A stretch of 64,000 nucleotides of DNA from an uncultured Ilumatobacter sp. Lineage in GTDB: Bacteria; Actinomycetota; Acidimicrobiia; Acidimicrobiales; Ilumatobacteraceae. This document shows positions 34,876 to 42,722 of the stretch, piece after piece. Location: positions 1 through 64,000 of the forward strand of contig CALKNK010000043.1 of assembly GCA_938091165.1 (NCBI GenBank), read 5' to 3'. Every line of letters begins with the position of its first letter. Positions within the stretch are counted from its first letter, which is position 1. The position numbers and the translations under genes are program-made. A model generated the notes under the pieces. That model did not search any database and was not told the DNA's origin. It worked only from the letters and a program-made list of their open reading frames with translations.

Positions 34876-35745
34876 TCAGTTCTGTGGCACGACGACGGCT
34901 GGCTTCGCTTCACCGCCGAACGCCTCGTATACAGCGACCAACGAACCGTCCGGGTCGAACAGCGCCCACGGGCCATTTCCCTCGAATGCGGGGAGGACGC
35001 GGCCATTAGCTACCAGCTCAGCAAGGTCACGGCTGATGTCGATGCGATCGAGTGTCCGAACCGCCTCTTCAACGGGGAGCAGCTCACAGTCAGCGGGAGC
35101 CTGAGCCTCGCCGATCGTGAAACGCCCCACGGCCGTGCGCCGGAGGTTGCGCAGGTGAGCTCCGCCACCGAGCAGCGTGCCCAGATCGGCGGCAAGGGTC
35201 CGTATGTAGGTTCCCGATGAGCATTCCACTGCTGCCAAGAGAACGTGCGGTTCATCAGTGGGCATCAGTTGGAACGAGTAGATGGAGACTGGCCGCGGCG
35301 GACGGTCAACCTCGATGCCCTCACGTGCGAGTTCATGGAGGCGCTTGCCGCCGATTTTGATTGCGGACACCATCGGCGGAATCTGCTTGATCTCTCCCGT
35401 AAAGCGCTCCGCCACGATCGCCTGCGCGTCTTCTAACGTTACGCCAGTCATGTCGTAGGTCGCGGTGATGTCACCGTCGGCATCGAGCGTGTCGGTCTCG
35501 GTTCCCAGCACAATTTCACCGAGGTACGCTTTTTTTGTTTTCTCGACAAATCGCAACAATTTGGTTGCCTTACCGACAGCTACCACGAGCACACCGGTGG
35601 CACTCGGGTCGAGTGTGCCGCCATGACCAACCTGGCGTTCGTTGAAACGCCGGCGGAGCATCCCGACGACGTCGTGACTTGTAACCCCTGTGGGCTTGTC
35701 AACCACGGCAATCCCGTGAGTAGTTGCTGGCTTCTTGCGTGCCAT
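34876..35745 (-). CDS. truB: tRNA pseudouridine(55) synthase
   Basis: A 289-residue TruB that makes pseudouridine 55 in the T loop of tRNAs. The N-terminal motif GIAVVDKPTGVTSHDVV and the catalytic GHGGTLDPSATGVL with Asp46 are visible, then KAYLGEIVLGTETDTLD, IPPMVSAIKIGGKRLHELAR and CSSGTYIRTLAADLG. The C-terminal region is a PUA-like domain. It follows rbfA by about 18 bp, so the two share a transcript. It is full length. Confidence 0.96.
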   Translation of the reverse strand: MARKKPATTHGIAVVDKPTGVTSHDVVGMLRRRFNERQVGHGGTLDPSATGVLVVAVGKATKLLRFVEKTKKAYLGEIVLGTETDTLDADGDITATYDMTGVTLEDAQAIVAERFTGEIKQIPPMVSAIKIGGKRLHELAREGIEVDRPPRPVSIYSFQLMPTDEPHVLLAAVECSSGTYIRTLAADLGTLLGGGAHLRNLRRTAVGRFTIGEAQAPADCELLPVEEAVRTLDRIDISRDLAELVANGRVLPAFEGNGPWALFDPDGSLVAVYEAFGGEAKPAVVVPQN

Positions 35746-35763
35746 ATTGATATATCGGCGGTG

Positions 35764-36168
35764 TCAGTCGGTGGTTTCGGTTGATCGGTAGCTGTCGCGC
35801 TCGCGATCAGCCCTCAGAATGGTGTCGATGCGTTCAGCGGAACGAATCACTATGTCCGGCTGAAAGCTGAGGATCGGAGTCTTTTTTGCATGTATCTGGC
35901 GGGCAATTGATGCCTGCAATCGGACTCGATGTTCATCCAGAGCGATCACGATCTCGTCGTCTCCATCTTCGCCGGTGAGCGAGTCGAAGAAGACAACGGC
36001 ACGGTTAAGTTCCGGATCGACGTCTATCGAGGTGACGGTGACGAAGGCAAGTCGTTCGTCATCGAGACGCACGAGGTCTTCGGCGATTATCTCGCGCAGG
36101 GTTTCTGCGACGCGGGCGCTACGCGGATACTTCGGGCCACCGCTGTTGCGGCTACGTCGTTGTGCCAT
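35764..36168 (-). CDS. rbfA: 30S ribosome-binding factor A
   Basis: A 134-residue KH-type protein needed for maturation of the 16S rRNA 5' end and for cold adaptation. It shows the pattern RSARVAETLREIIAEDLVRL, DDERLAFVTVTSIDVDPELN, AVVFFDSL and RIDTILRADRERD. The N-terminus is basic (MAQRRSRNSGGPKYPRS), as usual. It lies about 84 bp downstream of the selenoprotein candidate and just upstream of truB. The usual bacterial order infB-rbfA-truB is kept, with one gene inserted. Confidence 0.95.
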   Translation of the reverse strand: MAQRRSRNSGGPKYPRSARVAETLREIIAEDLVRLDDERLAFVTVTSIDVDPELNRAVVFFDSLTGEDGDDEIVIALDEHRVRLQASIARQIHAKKTPILSFQPDIVIRSAERIDTILRADRERDSYRSTETTD

Positions 36169-36252
36169 GTCTTTTCTTCAATCTTTAGAGTTACTTTGGG
36201 TCCGCACCGACCGTAACTGGAGTAATTTTGAGGCGGATCCAGACGTAGCTGA

Positions 36253-36912
36253 TCAGGTGTAGTCGGGGGCCGCTCGGTTTGATCGCTTCAGTTCGGCGAC
36301 ACCGGATGTCGCCAATTTCTCGATGGCATCCCACAGCTCGGACGCGTCCTCGCCTTTCGGTGCCTTTGAGATAACTGGACCGAAGAAACTGCCTTCGCGA
36401 TTAGATCCCGGTCGGAACGTGAGGATTGGGGTTCCGACGTCTTTCCCTGCGCGACTTAATGCCAGTTCGGTTTCAGCACGTAAGTAAGCATCATGGCTGT
36501 CGTCGTCAGCGTCACTCAGATAGGCCGCGGAAAATCCGGCTTCATCGAGCATGGCTTCCAGAAAGGCCTCGTTGTCGGCACGCGCCTCATCACGGCGGTT
36601 GTTTAAGTGCAGCGCTTCACCGAGGGTGGTGTACCAGGCCCCAACTGCTTCGCCATCTTCCTGCAGTCGGATTGCGTTTGCGATGCGGAGGCCTTTATGG
36701 CCGAGATAGTGACCCGCCCGATACTGCGGCGTGTACCAGTCAGCCTTGAGGTCCTCGTTAAGAATCCACAACGAGATAAATCGCCAGTCGACGTCGTACG
36801 AGCGTTGTTGTTGTACATCCACCACCCAACGGGAGGTGATCCAGGCCCACGGTCAAACAGGATCCCAGAAGAAGTCGAGATCCGGCTGCTTTGTTGCGTC
36901 GGGGTGGGCCAT
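36253..36912 (-). CDS. candidate selenoprotein: Rv2466c-type mycothiol-dependent DsbA-fold oxidoreductase (in-frame TGA = Sec20)
   Basis: A 219-residue thioredoxin-fold protein if TGA at 36855-36853 is read as selenocysteine. The N-terminus reads DLDFFWDPV-U-PWAWITSRW. Rv2466c of Mycobacterium tuberculosis has DPLCPWCWITSRW there, so Sec20 replaces its catalytic cysteine and Ala23 its second cysteine. The rest matches the family: SLWILNE, DVGTPILTF, FFGPVISKAPKGEDASELWDA and VAELKRSNRAAPDY. Family members reduce nitro compounds and disulfides with mycothiol. Start ATG 36912 lies 6 nt after TAGGTT. The first non-TGA start, GTG 36825, would lose the active site and first strand. A SECIS-like hairpin follows the TGA. 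A nonsense mutation is the alternative, but it would have to hit exactly the catalytic codon. Confidence 0.85.
36820..36855 (-). promoter_or_regulatory. UGA-Sec codon and putative bacterial SECIS hairpin
   Basis: After the TGA (36855-36853) come 14 nt, then stem CACCTCCC (36838-36831), loop GTT (36830-36828) and stem GGGTGGTG (36827-36820). Seven of eight positions pair, with one U-U mismatch. The loop begins 22 nt after the UGA and opens with G, which fits the general bacterial SECIS rules (UGA-to-loop distance about 16-37 nt, small loop, G in the first two positions). SelB binding is inferred. Confidence 0.7.
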
Positions 36913-36918
36913 GTAACG

Positions 36919-36924
36919 AACCTA
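36919..36924 (-). promoter_or_regulatory. -10 box (TAGGTT) for leaderless selenoprotein mRNA
   Basis: TAGGTT lies exactly 6 nt before ATG 36912. The match supports this start codon, which lies upstream of the in-frame TGA, and so supports translation through the TGA. Confidence 0.6.
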
Positions 36925-37001
36925 TCCAGGAAGTGGAAAACCGGGTTGTCTTTGCAGTGAGAAAACTCAGCAGGGCACTCGGTTGCTGATGACCGGAGTC
37001 G

Positions 37002-39935
37002 TTAGCTCCTCGAAATCTCTTGGTCTTCGAAGGTTTCGATGATGTCGCCCGGCTTCAAGTCTTGGAAATCGTCTAGTCCGATACCGCACTCGAAACCATC
37101 GCGGACTTCGCGGACATCGTCCTTGAAACGACGCAGGGTGGCGATGGCACCCTTCCAGATAATTGTGCCGTCGCGCAGGAAACGAACCTTTGACCCGCGA
37201 GTGATGACGCCGGATTGCACCATGCAACCGGCGATAGCACCCTGCTTGGGGACCCGGAAAATCTCGCGGACTTCGGCTTCGCCGGTGACCACTTCTTCGA
37301 ATTCTGGATCGAGCATGCCGACCATTGCCTGCTCAATGTCTTCGAGCAACTTGTAGATGATCTCGTACGTGCGTATCTCGACTTCTTCCTGCTCGGCCAG
37401 CTTGCGGGCCTTGCCATCCGGACGGACGTTGAAGCCGAGGATCGTTGAGTTGGTCGTGTTGGCCAACGAGATGTCGTTTTCGGTGATTCCACCGACCGCT
37501 CGGTGCACGAACTGCAGGTCGACTTCGTCACGTTCAAGGCGACGCATCGCCTCAGTGACCGCTTCGAGCGATCCCTGTACGTCAGCTTTCAGGATTATAT
37601 TGAGCGACGCCTTCTCACCGGACTGAATCTGGGCAAACAGATCTTCGAGCTTTGTGCCGGTCTTGACACGGCTGTCTTCGCGCAGATGTCGTGCCTTGAG
37701 GCGTATGGCGCGAGCCTCGCCGACGGCCTGGGCGACCTTTGAGTTGGGTGCCGAACGGAACTCGTCGCCGGCTTCGGGGACATCGGACAAGCCGAGTACC
37801 TGGACAGGCGTTGATGGACCAGCGGTCTTGACCTGCTCGCCTTTGTCGCTGATCATCGCTCGGACTTTGCCCCAAGCACCGCCAGCCACAATCGGGTCTC
37901 CGACCTTGAGAGTACCTTTATCGATGAGGATCGTTGCCACGGGGCCACGGCCCTTGTCGAGCTGCGCTTCAATGACGATGCCTTTGGCTCGTCCGTTCGG
38001 GTTTGCCCGCAAGTCTTCAAACTCAGCAACAACTTGAAGCTGCTCAATCATTTCTTCGACGCCGACACCTTGGAGTGCTGACATCTCGACGACGATCGTG
38101 TCACCACCCCACGATTCGGGAACAAGTTCGTACTCGGCGAGCTGAGTCAGCACCCGCTGCGGGTCGGCGTTGTCTTTGTCGATCTTGTTGACTGCCACCA
38201 CGATCGGAACCTCGGCCGCTCGTGCATGGTTGATTGCCTCGATCGTCTGGGGCATCAAGCCGTCGTCGGCTGCAACCATCAGAACAACGATGTCAGTCGC
38301 GTCGGCACCTCGGGCACGCATCTGGGTGAACGCAGCGTGGCCTGGGGTGTCAAGGAACGTGACTGAACCGTTTTCATTGGTGACGGTGTAGGCACCAATG
38401 TGCTGGGTGATGCCACCGGCTTCACCGTCGACGACGTTTGCACCACGGATGTGGTCCAGCAAGGTGGTTTTTCCATGGTCGACGTGGCCCATGACGGTGA
38501 TAACAGGTGGGCGAGGCTCAAGATCCTCTTCATCGTCGGAGTCGTCGAACAACTTCTGCAGCTCGACTTCTTCCTGCTGGCCAGGTTCTACAAGCAGAAT
38601 CTCGGCGCCGACCTCGAGCGCGAAGAGTTCCATCTGCTCGTCCGCAAGAGTCATGGTCGCAGTGACCATCTCGCCGTTGTTCAATAAGAAACGCAGGACG
38701 TCGGCGGAAGTGCGGTTCAGCTTGGGACCGAACTCTTGCGCCGAGACACCACGCTCGATGACAATTTCGCCCTCGGGGACAGGGACGTCCGATGACGTGT
38801 AGCCCATGTCTTGCGGCTGCAGGTCGTCTTGGTCGCGGCGACGGCGGCGTCGGCCGGTACGACGCGGGGGCCTGCGCTGGCCGCTTGGCCGGTTACCTGG
38901 ACCACGACCCGGGCCGCCTCCGGGGCCGCCACCGGGACTGCCACCGGGCCGAGCAGCACCAGGGCCACCACCGGGACGGGGCGTGTACCCACCTGGGCGA
39001 CCACCTGGACGAGTGTTTGAACCAGGCTGCGGTAGCGCGGACCCCGGCGGCGGCGGAATGACCTTGCCGCTGGGCGACAACGGGCGTCCGGGCGGGGGTG
39101 GAACAGGGTTACCACTGGGAAACAGAGGCCGGACCGGGGCGGTCGGCGGTCCACCGGCGGCAGCTTCTGATGCGGCGGATCCAGGGGCGGGGTCGGGCGG
39201 GCGGCCGTCTGCGTCCGGGCGTGCGCTCGAAATTTTGCGTGCTGCTGGCTCGGCGGCAACAGGAGCCGAACGGGGTTCAGGCTCTGGCGCGCGCGACGCC
39301 GGAGTAGCAGGGGGAGTCGAAGAGACCGTCGGCGACTCGCCGACCGGGAGCAGACCTTCCGCAGCTGCGACGACGGCGTCCGCAGCGCTCATTGGCGTCG
39401 ACACAGGCGGCGCAGCGTCAGGGGGCGCTGGGGCGACGGGCTTCGACACGGGAGGTGCAGGATGGGCTGTCGGCGTGAGCTCTGAAGTTTCTGCGGCCGG
39501 CTCGTCCGCTGGTAACGCCGGCGGCTCCGAGGCAGGTTCCACGCCAACAGCTAGGGCATCAGGGTCGGCCGGCGCCTCAACGGCCGCTGGAGCGTCGGTC
39601 TTGGCAGACTGCTTCTTTGCCGCTGCGTTCTTGGCTGGCGTTTTTTTGGCCGCAGCTTTTTTCTTGGCTGGCGCTTTTTTGGCTGCGGTCTTTTCCTTTG
39701 CTGGCGCCTTTTTCGCCGCGGTCTTTTTGACCGGCTTTGGCTCTTCGGGCTGTTCGTCGCGTGTCAAACCGTCGCGCTCGGCGCGACGGGCAACCATGTC
39801 GGAGTATGCCTCCGCAAGTGAGGACGAAGGCCCTTTCGCGGCAACTCCGAGTACGCCACAGAGGTCAAGGACCTCCTGGTTTGTCATCCCGAGCTCTTTA
39901 GCAAGCTCATGGATTCTGATCTTCTTTGCTGCCAC
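37002..39935 (-). CDS. infB: translation initiation factor IF-2
   Basis: A 977-residue IF-2, the GTPase that brings fMet-tRNA to the 30S subunit. It starts with the IF2-N module (AAKKIRIHELAKELGMTNQE), followed by KKAPAK-type lysine/alanine repeats, a long Pro/Ala/Gly-rich linker and an Arg-rich patch. A second IF2-N module comes next, then the G domain with GHVDHGKTT near 483-491, DTPGH and NKIDK, then domains II, III and C2. The start is taken as GTG 39935, matching the usual VAAKKIRIHELAKEL start; a TTG at 39983 extends the frame. The linker is long and low in complexity, as in many high-GC actinobacteria. Confidence 0.97.
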   Translation of the reverse strand: MAAKKIRIHELAKELGMTNQEVLDLCGVLGVAAKGPSSSLAEAYSDMVARRAERDGLTRDEQPEEPKPVKKTAAKKAPAKEKTAAKKAPAKKKAAAKKTPAKNAAAKKQSAKTDAPAAVEAPADPDALAVGVEPASEPPALPADEPAAETSELTPTAHPAPPVSKPVAPAPPDAAPPVSTPMSAADAVVAAAEGLLPVGESPTVSSTPPATPASRAPEPEPRSAPVAAEPAARKISSARPDADGRPPDPAPGSAASEAAAGGPPTAPVRPLFPSGNPVPPPPGRPLSPSGKVIPPPPGSALPQPGSNTRPGGRPGGYTPRPGGGPGAARPGGSPGGGPGGGPGRGPGNRPSGQRRPPRRTGRRRRRRDQDDLQPQDMGYTSSDVPVPEGEIVIERGVSAQEFGPKLNRTSADVLRFLLNNGEMVTATMTLADEQMELFALEVGAEILLVEPGQQEEVELQKLFDDSDDEEDLEPRPPVITVMGHVDHGKTTLLDHIRGANVVDGEAGGITQHIGAYTVTNENGSVTFLDTPGHAAFTQMRARGADATDIVVLMVAADDGLMPQTIEAINHARAAEVPIVVAVNKIDKDNADPQRVLTQLAEYELVPESWGGDTIVVEMSALQGVGVEEMIEQLQVVAEFEDLRANPNGRAKGIVIEAQLDKGRGPVATILIDKGTLKVGDPIVAGGAWGKVRAMISDKGEQVKTAGPSTPVQVLGLSDVPEAGDEFRSAPNSKVAQAVGEARAIRLKARHLREDSRVKTGTKLEDLFAQIQSGEKASLNIILKADVQGSLEAVTEAMRRLERDEVDLQFVHRAVGGITENDISLANTTNSTILGFNVRPDGKARKLAEQEEVEIRTYEIIYKLLEDIEQAMVGMLDPEFEEVVTGEAEVREIFRVPKQGAIAGCMVQSGVITRGSKVRFLRDGTIIWKGAIATLRRFKDDVREVRDGFECGIGLDDFQDLKPGDIIETFEDQEISRS

Positions 39936-40004
39936 GCTTCGATTCAACCTTTCCCAGTCGGGATTCCCTCGCCGATGTGCCAATCAATGCACATCGCACC
40001 GGCT

Positions 40005-40295
40005 TCACAAGCGACCGGTGTGTCTTCTGATGTTTGTGATGTCGTCAGCACCGATGTCGATTCGCCATGCCCGAGCGAATGCTCGCTTGGTGATTGCGGT
40101 CTCGAGACACTCCCCCGCAACCTGACGTTCTGTTGTCTTGTCTGCGCAGATCCATGCACCTCGTCCGCGGCTCGGGCCATCGATCTGAATGTCGCCTGCG
40201 GCGTTCGTAATCCGCATAAGAGCGGACTGCGAGCGCTTTGTGCGACAGCCGATGCAGCTGCGAACAGGTTCGGGGCGCTCAGTCGTTTGCCTCAC
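40005..40295 (-). CDS. ylxR: YlxR family RNase P modulator/nucleic-acid-binding protein
   Basis: A 96-residue YlxR (DUF448) protein. It shows the signature PVRSCIGCRTKR, with the CxxC pair at 14 and 17, then GRGAWICAD and CLETAITKRAFARAWR. In Gram-positive bacteria the homologue RnpM binds the RNase P RNA and modulates its activity; transfer of that role to this protein is inference. It lies between nusA and infB, its standard place. Its first 17 bases overlap the end of nusA, so translation is likely coupled. Confidence 0.9.
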   Translation of the reverse strand: MRQTTERPEPVRSCIGCRTKRSQSALMRITNAAGDIQIDGPSRGRGAWICADKTTERQVAGECLETAITKRAFARAWRIDIGADDITNIRRHTGRL

Positions 40296-41799
40296 TACTC
40301 GTCTCGGTATCGGCTGCCTCGTCGGCCTCCGCTCTTTCGTTGACTATTGCAGGTGCCTCAACGGCTGCGTCGCCTGTAGGTGCCACGCCAGCAACGTCGT
40401 CATCGGTTGTGTCATCAGAGCCGCCTGCGGGTGAGAAACCGGCGCCCTCGGCGGCATCGATCGAACGAAACCATAACTCGGCTTTGGTCTGGTCGTAGTA
40501 GCGCGAGCCCGGCACGTGGTAGAGGTCAGAGTCTTCGTTGGCCTTGATTTCGAAGCCGGGCGGCACCTGATCAGGATCCGACATCGGTTGCACAGAACCG
40601 GCCCACGGACCAGCCACGAGTTCTTCGGTGACTTCAGGAACCTCGGCTTCGGCTTGTGCCGCCAGAACTTCTGCCTCTGCCGCTTGCTTATTCCACTCAG
40701 ACTCTGAGATGACGCTGCCATCGGCTGCGTGCCACTCGTTCTCGCCGGACTCCGGGTTGGGGCGCCATTCACCCACTGCGTACTCGACATCAGAATCTCG
40801 CCCGTGGCTTGCTGGAATGCCCTCAGCGAGTTGTGTCTCGGAACGAATGTCGACGCGCACACCGGTGAGACGTGCAGATAGTCGAGCGTTCTGGCCTTCG
40901 CGGCCGATGGCCAGACTGAGTTGGTGATCAGGAACGATGACATCGGCGGCAGTGCCGTCGTCGGAGATATTGACCTGGGTGACCTTGGCCGGCGACAGTG
41001 CCTTAGCAACAAAGTCGGCGAGGTCTTCGCTGAACGGGACGATGTCAATTTTCTCGCCACGCATCTCGTTGACGACCATTCGGACTCTGCCGCCTCGTGC
41101 CCCTACGCACGCTCCCACCGGGTCAACGTTGTTGTCGTTCGACCATACAGCGATCTTGGTGCGGTGGCCGGGTTCACGGGCGCAGGCCTTGATCTCGACG
41201 ATGCCTTCGGCAATCTCGGGTACTTCGAGTTCAAACAAACGCTTGATGAGGCCCGGGTGCGTTCGAGACACAACGATTTGCGGCCCCTTCGGTGTCCGGC
41301 GGACTTCGACTATGTACGCCTTTTGACGGTCGCCTTGCGCTGGACGCTCGAACGGGACTTGTTCGGCTTGGGGAAGAAGCGCCTCGGCACGACCCAGATC
41401 GAGAAGCGTGTAGCGAGCGTCGGTGCGCTGGATAATACCCGTGACGATGTCGCCCTCACGGTTCGCATACTCCTCGAACTTGCGGTCAGACTCGACTTCT
41501 CGGATGCGCTGACTCATCACCTGTCGGAAGGTCACAGCCGCAATGCGACCCATCTCTTCTTTGCGCGGCGTGTCGTCTCGCTCGTTGACCCAGTTGCCAT
41601 CTTCGTCAACGTCATAGGCGATGAAAGAAAACTCCATCGTCTCAGGGTTCACCTCGACGACCACTTCGTCGGCGGCATCGTCGCGGCGCTTGTACGCCGA
41701 AGCGAGCGCGTCGACGAGCACGTGCAGCAATGCTTCTTCGGAGATGCCCTTTTCTTGGGCCAACATTCCGATGGCTTCACTCATGTCCATGTTGGTCAT
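40279..41799 (-). CDS. nusA: transcription termination/antitermination factor NusA with C-terminal extension
   Basis: A 506-residue NusA. The N-terminal RNA-polymerase-binding domain (1-130) is followed by S1 (GDIVTGIIQRTDARYTLLDLG), KH1 (VGACVGARGGRVRMVVNEMRGEKIDIV) and KH2 (LSLAIGREGQNARLSARLTG). The core ends near 335, which is the usual end in actinobacteria. About 170 further residues are acidic and include GFEIKANEDSDLYHVPGS followed by RYYDQTKAELWFRS, which resembles the small sunset-type domain seen in actinobacterial surface and ribosome-linked proteins. Its start overlaps the rimP stop as ATGA (41796-41799). NusA controls pausing, termination and rRNA antitermination. Confidence 0.95.
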   Translation of the reverse strand: MTNMDMSEAIGMLAQEKGISEEALLHVLVDALASAYKRRDDAADEVVVEVNPETMEFSFIAYDVDEDGNWVNERDDTPRKEEMGRIAAVTFRQVMSQRIREVESDRKFEEYANREGDIVTGIIQRTDARYTLLDLGRAEALLPQAEQVPFERPAQGDRQKAYIVEVRRTPKGPQIVVSRTHPGLIKRLFELEVPEIAEGIVEIKACAREPGHRTKIAVWSNDNNVDPVGACVGARGGRVRMVVNEMRGEKIDIVPFSEDLADFVAKALSPAKVTQVNISDDGTAADVIVPDHQLSLAIGREGQNARLSARLTGVRVDIRSETQLAEGIPASHGRDSDVEYAVGEWRPNPESGENEWHAADGSVISESEWNKQAAEAEVLAAQAEAEVPEVTEELVAGPWAGSVQPMSDPDQVPPGFEIKANEDSDLYHVPGSRYYDQTKAELWFRSIDAAEGAGFSPAGGSDDTTDDDVAGVAPTGDAAVEAPAIVNERAEADEAADTETSSEAND

Positions 41800-42434
41800 G
41801 ACGACTGCTTCTCCTTGTTCAATTGTGGGAGGTCTACTTCTGGCGGCGTCGGGTCAGCTTTCTTGGAGCGAGCCTGCTTTGATGCCGCAGATTGCCTCGC
41901 ATTGGGTTTCTTCGACTGCTGAGACTTCTTGCCTGCGCTTTTGTTTGGCGTGTTGGGCTTGGGAGCCAGACCCCACTCAAAGACGGTTCGCGCTTTGTCG
42001 ACACCGTCTAAGTCGAAGGTGGTCTCGGAGCCGTCGGCGAGCAACAACTTTGCAACAGTTTCGCTAGCCGAAATCAGCTGCCCGTCCACGCGCCGCGGAT
42101 CGGCGTTGGGATCACGGAAACGCACGGTGATGTCTTTGCCAATCTCACGCTGGAAATGAGCTGGGGTACGGAGTTGACGTTCGAGTCCGGGGCTGGTGAT
42201 TTCGAGCGTGAATCTGGTGCTTATCGGATCCTCGTGATCGATCTCGCGTGAAATAAGACGGGTGGCAAGCGACAGATTGTCGAGCGTAATGCCCCCGTCG
42301 GAGCCAGCGAAAGTGTCGAGCGTGATGCGGACGGTTGCCCCACGTCGATCGATGTCGTACACGTCAAGGTCAAGGTCAGAGGCAATGGGCTCAACAATCG
42401 CTCGTACTCGCGCAAGCTCGTTGCTTTCAGTCAT
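41796..42434 (-). CDS. rimP: ribosome maturation factor RimP
   Basis: A 212-residue RimP needed for 30S assembly. The N-terminal alpha/beta domain (VRAIVEPIASDLDLDVYDID) and the conserved TRFTLEITSPGLERQLRTPAHFQREIGKDI are visible, followed by the Sm-like C-terminal domain. The tail from about residue 165 is a lysine/serine/alanine-rich extension. GAGGAGG sits 9 nt before the ATG, a strong ribosome-binding site, unlike the many leaderless genes here. It heads the rimP-nusA-ylxR-infB operon and diverges from proS. Confidence 0.94.
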   Translation of the reverse strand: MTESNELARVRAIVEPIASDLDLDVYDIDRRGATVRITLDTFAGSDGGITLDNLSLATRLISREIDHEDPISTRFTLEITSPGLERQLRTPAHFQREIGKDITVRFRDPNADPRRVDGQLISASETVAKLLLADGSETTFDLDGVDKARTVFEWGLAPKPNTPNKSAGKKSQQSKKPNARQSAASKQARSKKADPTPPEVDLPQLNKEKQSS

Positions 42435-42496
42435 ATCGATCTGCCTCCTCTCCGCTTCAATCTTCTATTTTGGTTTGCCACGTTCTGTGTCCGTTC

Positions 42497-42531
42497 AAGA
42501 AACAAGGCGTGAGGCTGAGCCCCACGCCTTG
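42497..42531 (-). terminator. terminator-like hairpin in the rimP leader (possible attenuator)
   Basis: On the minus strand CAAGGCGTG pairs with CACGCCTTG (9 bp) around a loop that can pair further (GGGCTCAGCC). TTTCTT follows at once. It lies about 65 nt upstream of the rimP ATG, in the leader of the rimP-nusA-infB operon. No gene upstream on that strand needs a terminator, so premature termination control of the operon is plausible. A TACGAT -10-like box lies just upstream at about 42556-42561. Confidence 0.55.
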
Positions 42532-42710
42532 GTCACGAACCAAATTGCGAACGCTAATCGTAGCAGGCTCTGCTCGATTTCGTGAGAGCGCCGACGTGCA
42601 GTCAACGCAAAGCATCAGCAGGCACTGTCATTGCGGGGACTGATCAATTCCGGCTGCAGGATCAACTCAATGCCGTAAGACGAGAACCGGGCCAGCTGGT
42701 CTCAAGCCGG

Positions 42711-42716
42711 TATCTT
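42711..42716 (+). promoter_or_regulatory. -10 box (TATCTT) for leaderless proS mRNA
   Basis: TATCTT stands 6 nt before GTG 42723 and 15 nt before ATG 42732. The spacing favours the GTG as the start of a leaderless message. Confidence 0.55.
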
Positions 42717-42722
42717 CGTCCC

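Noticed and set aside
36253..36825. Ordinary 190-residue gene starting at GTG 36825
   Set aside because: This start removes the first strand and catalytic site of a conserved fold; the upstream codons are homologous up to ATG 36912, so the gene is read from there through the TGA.
39590..39770. Tandem KKAPAK/KKTAAK repeats suggesting a repeat element
   Set aside because: They are the lysine/alanine repeats in the linker of IF-2, common in actinobacteria, not a mobile or CRISPR repeat.
40921..41922. 333-codon plus-strand open frame
   Set aside because: Antisense to nusA and rimP; high-GC codon bias leaves opposite frames open.
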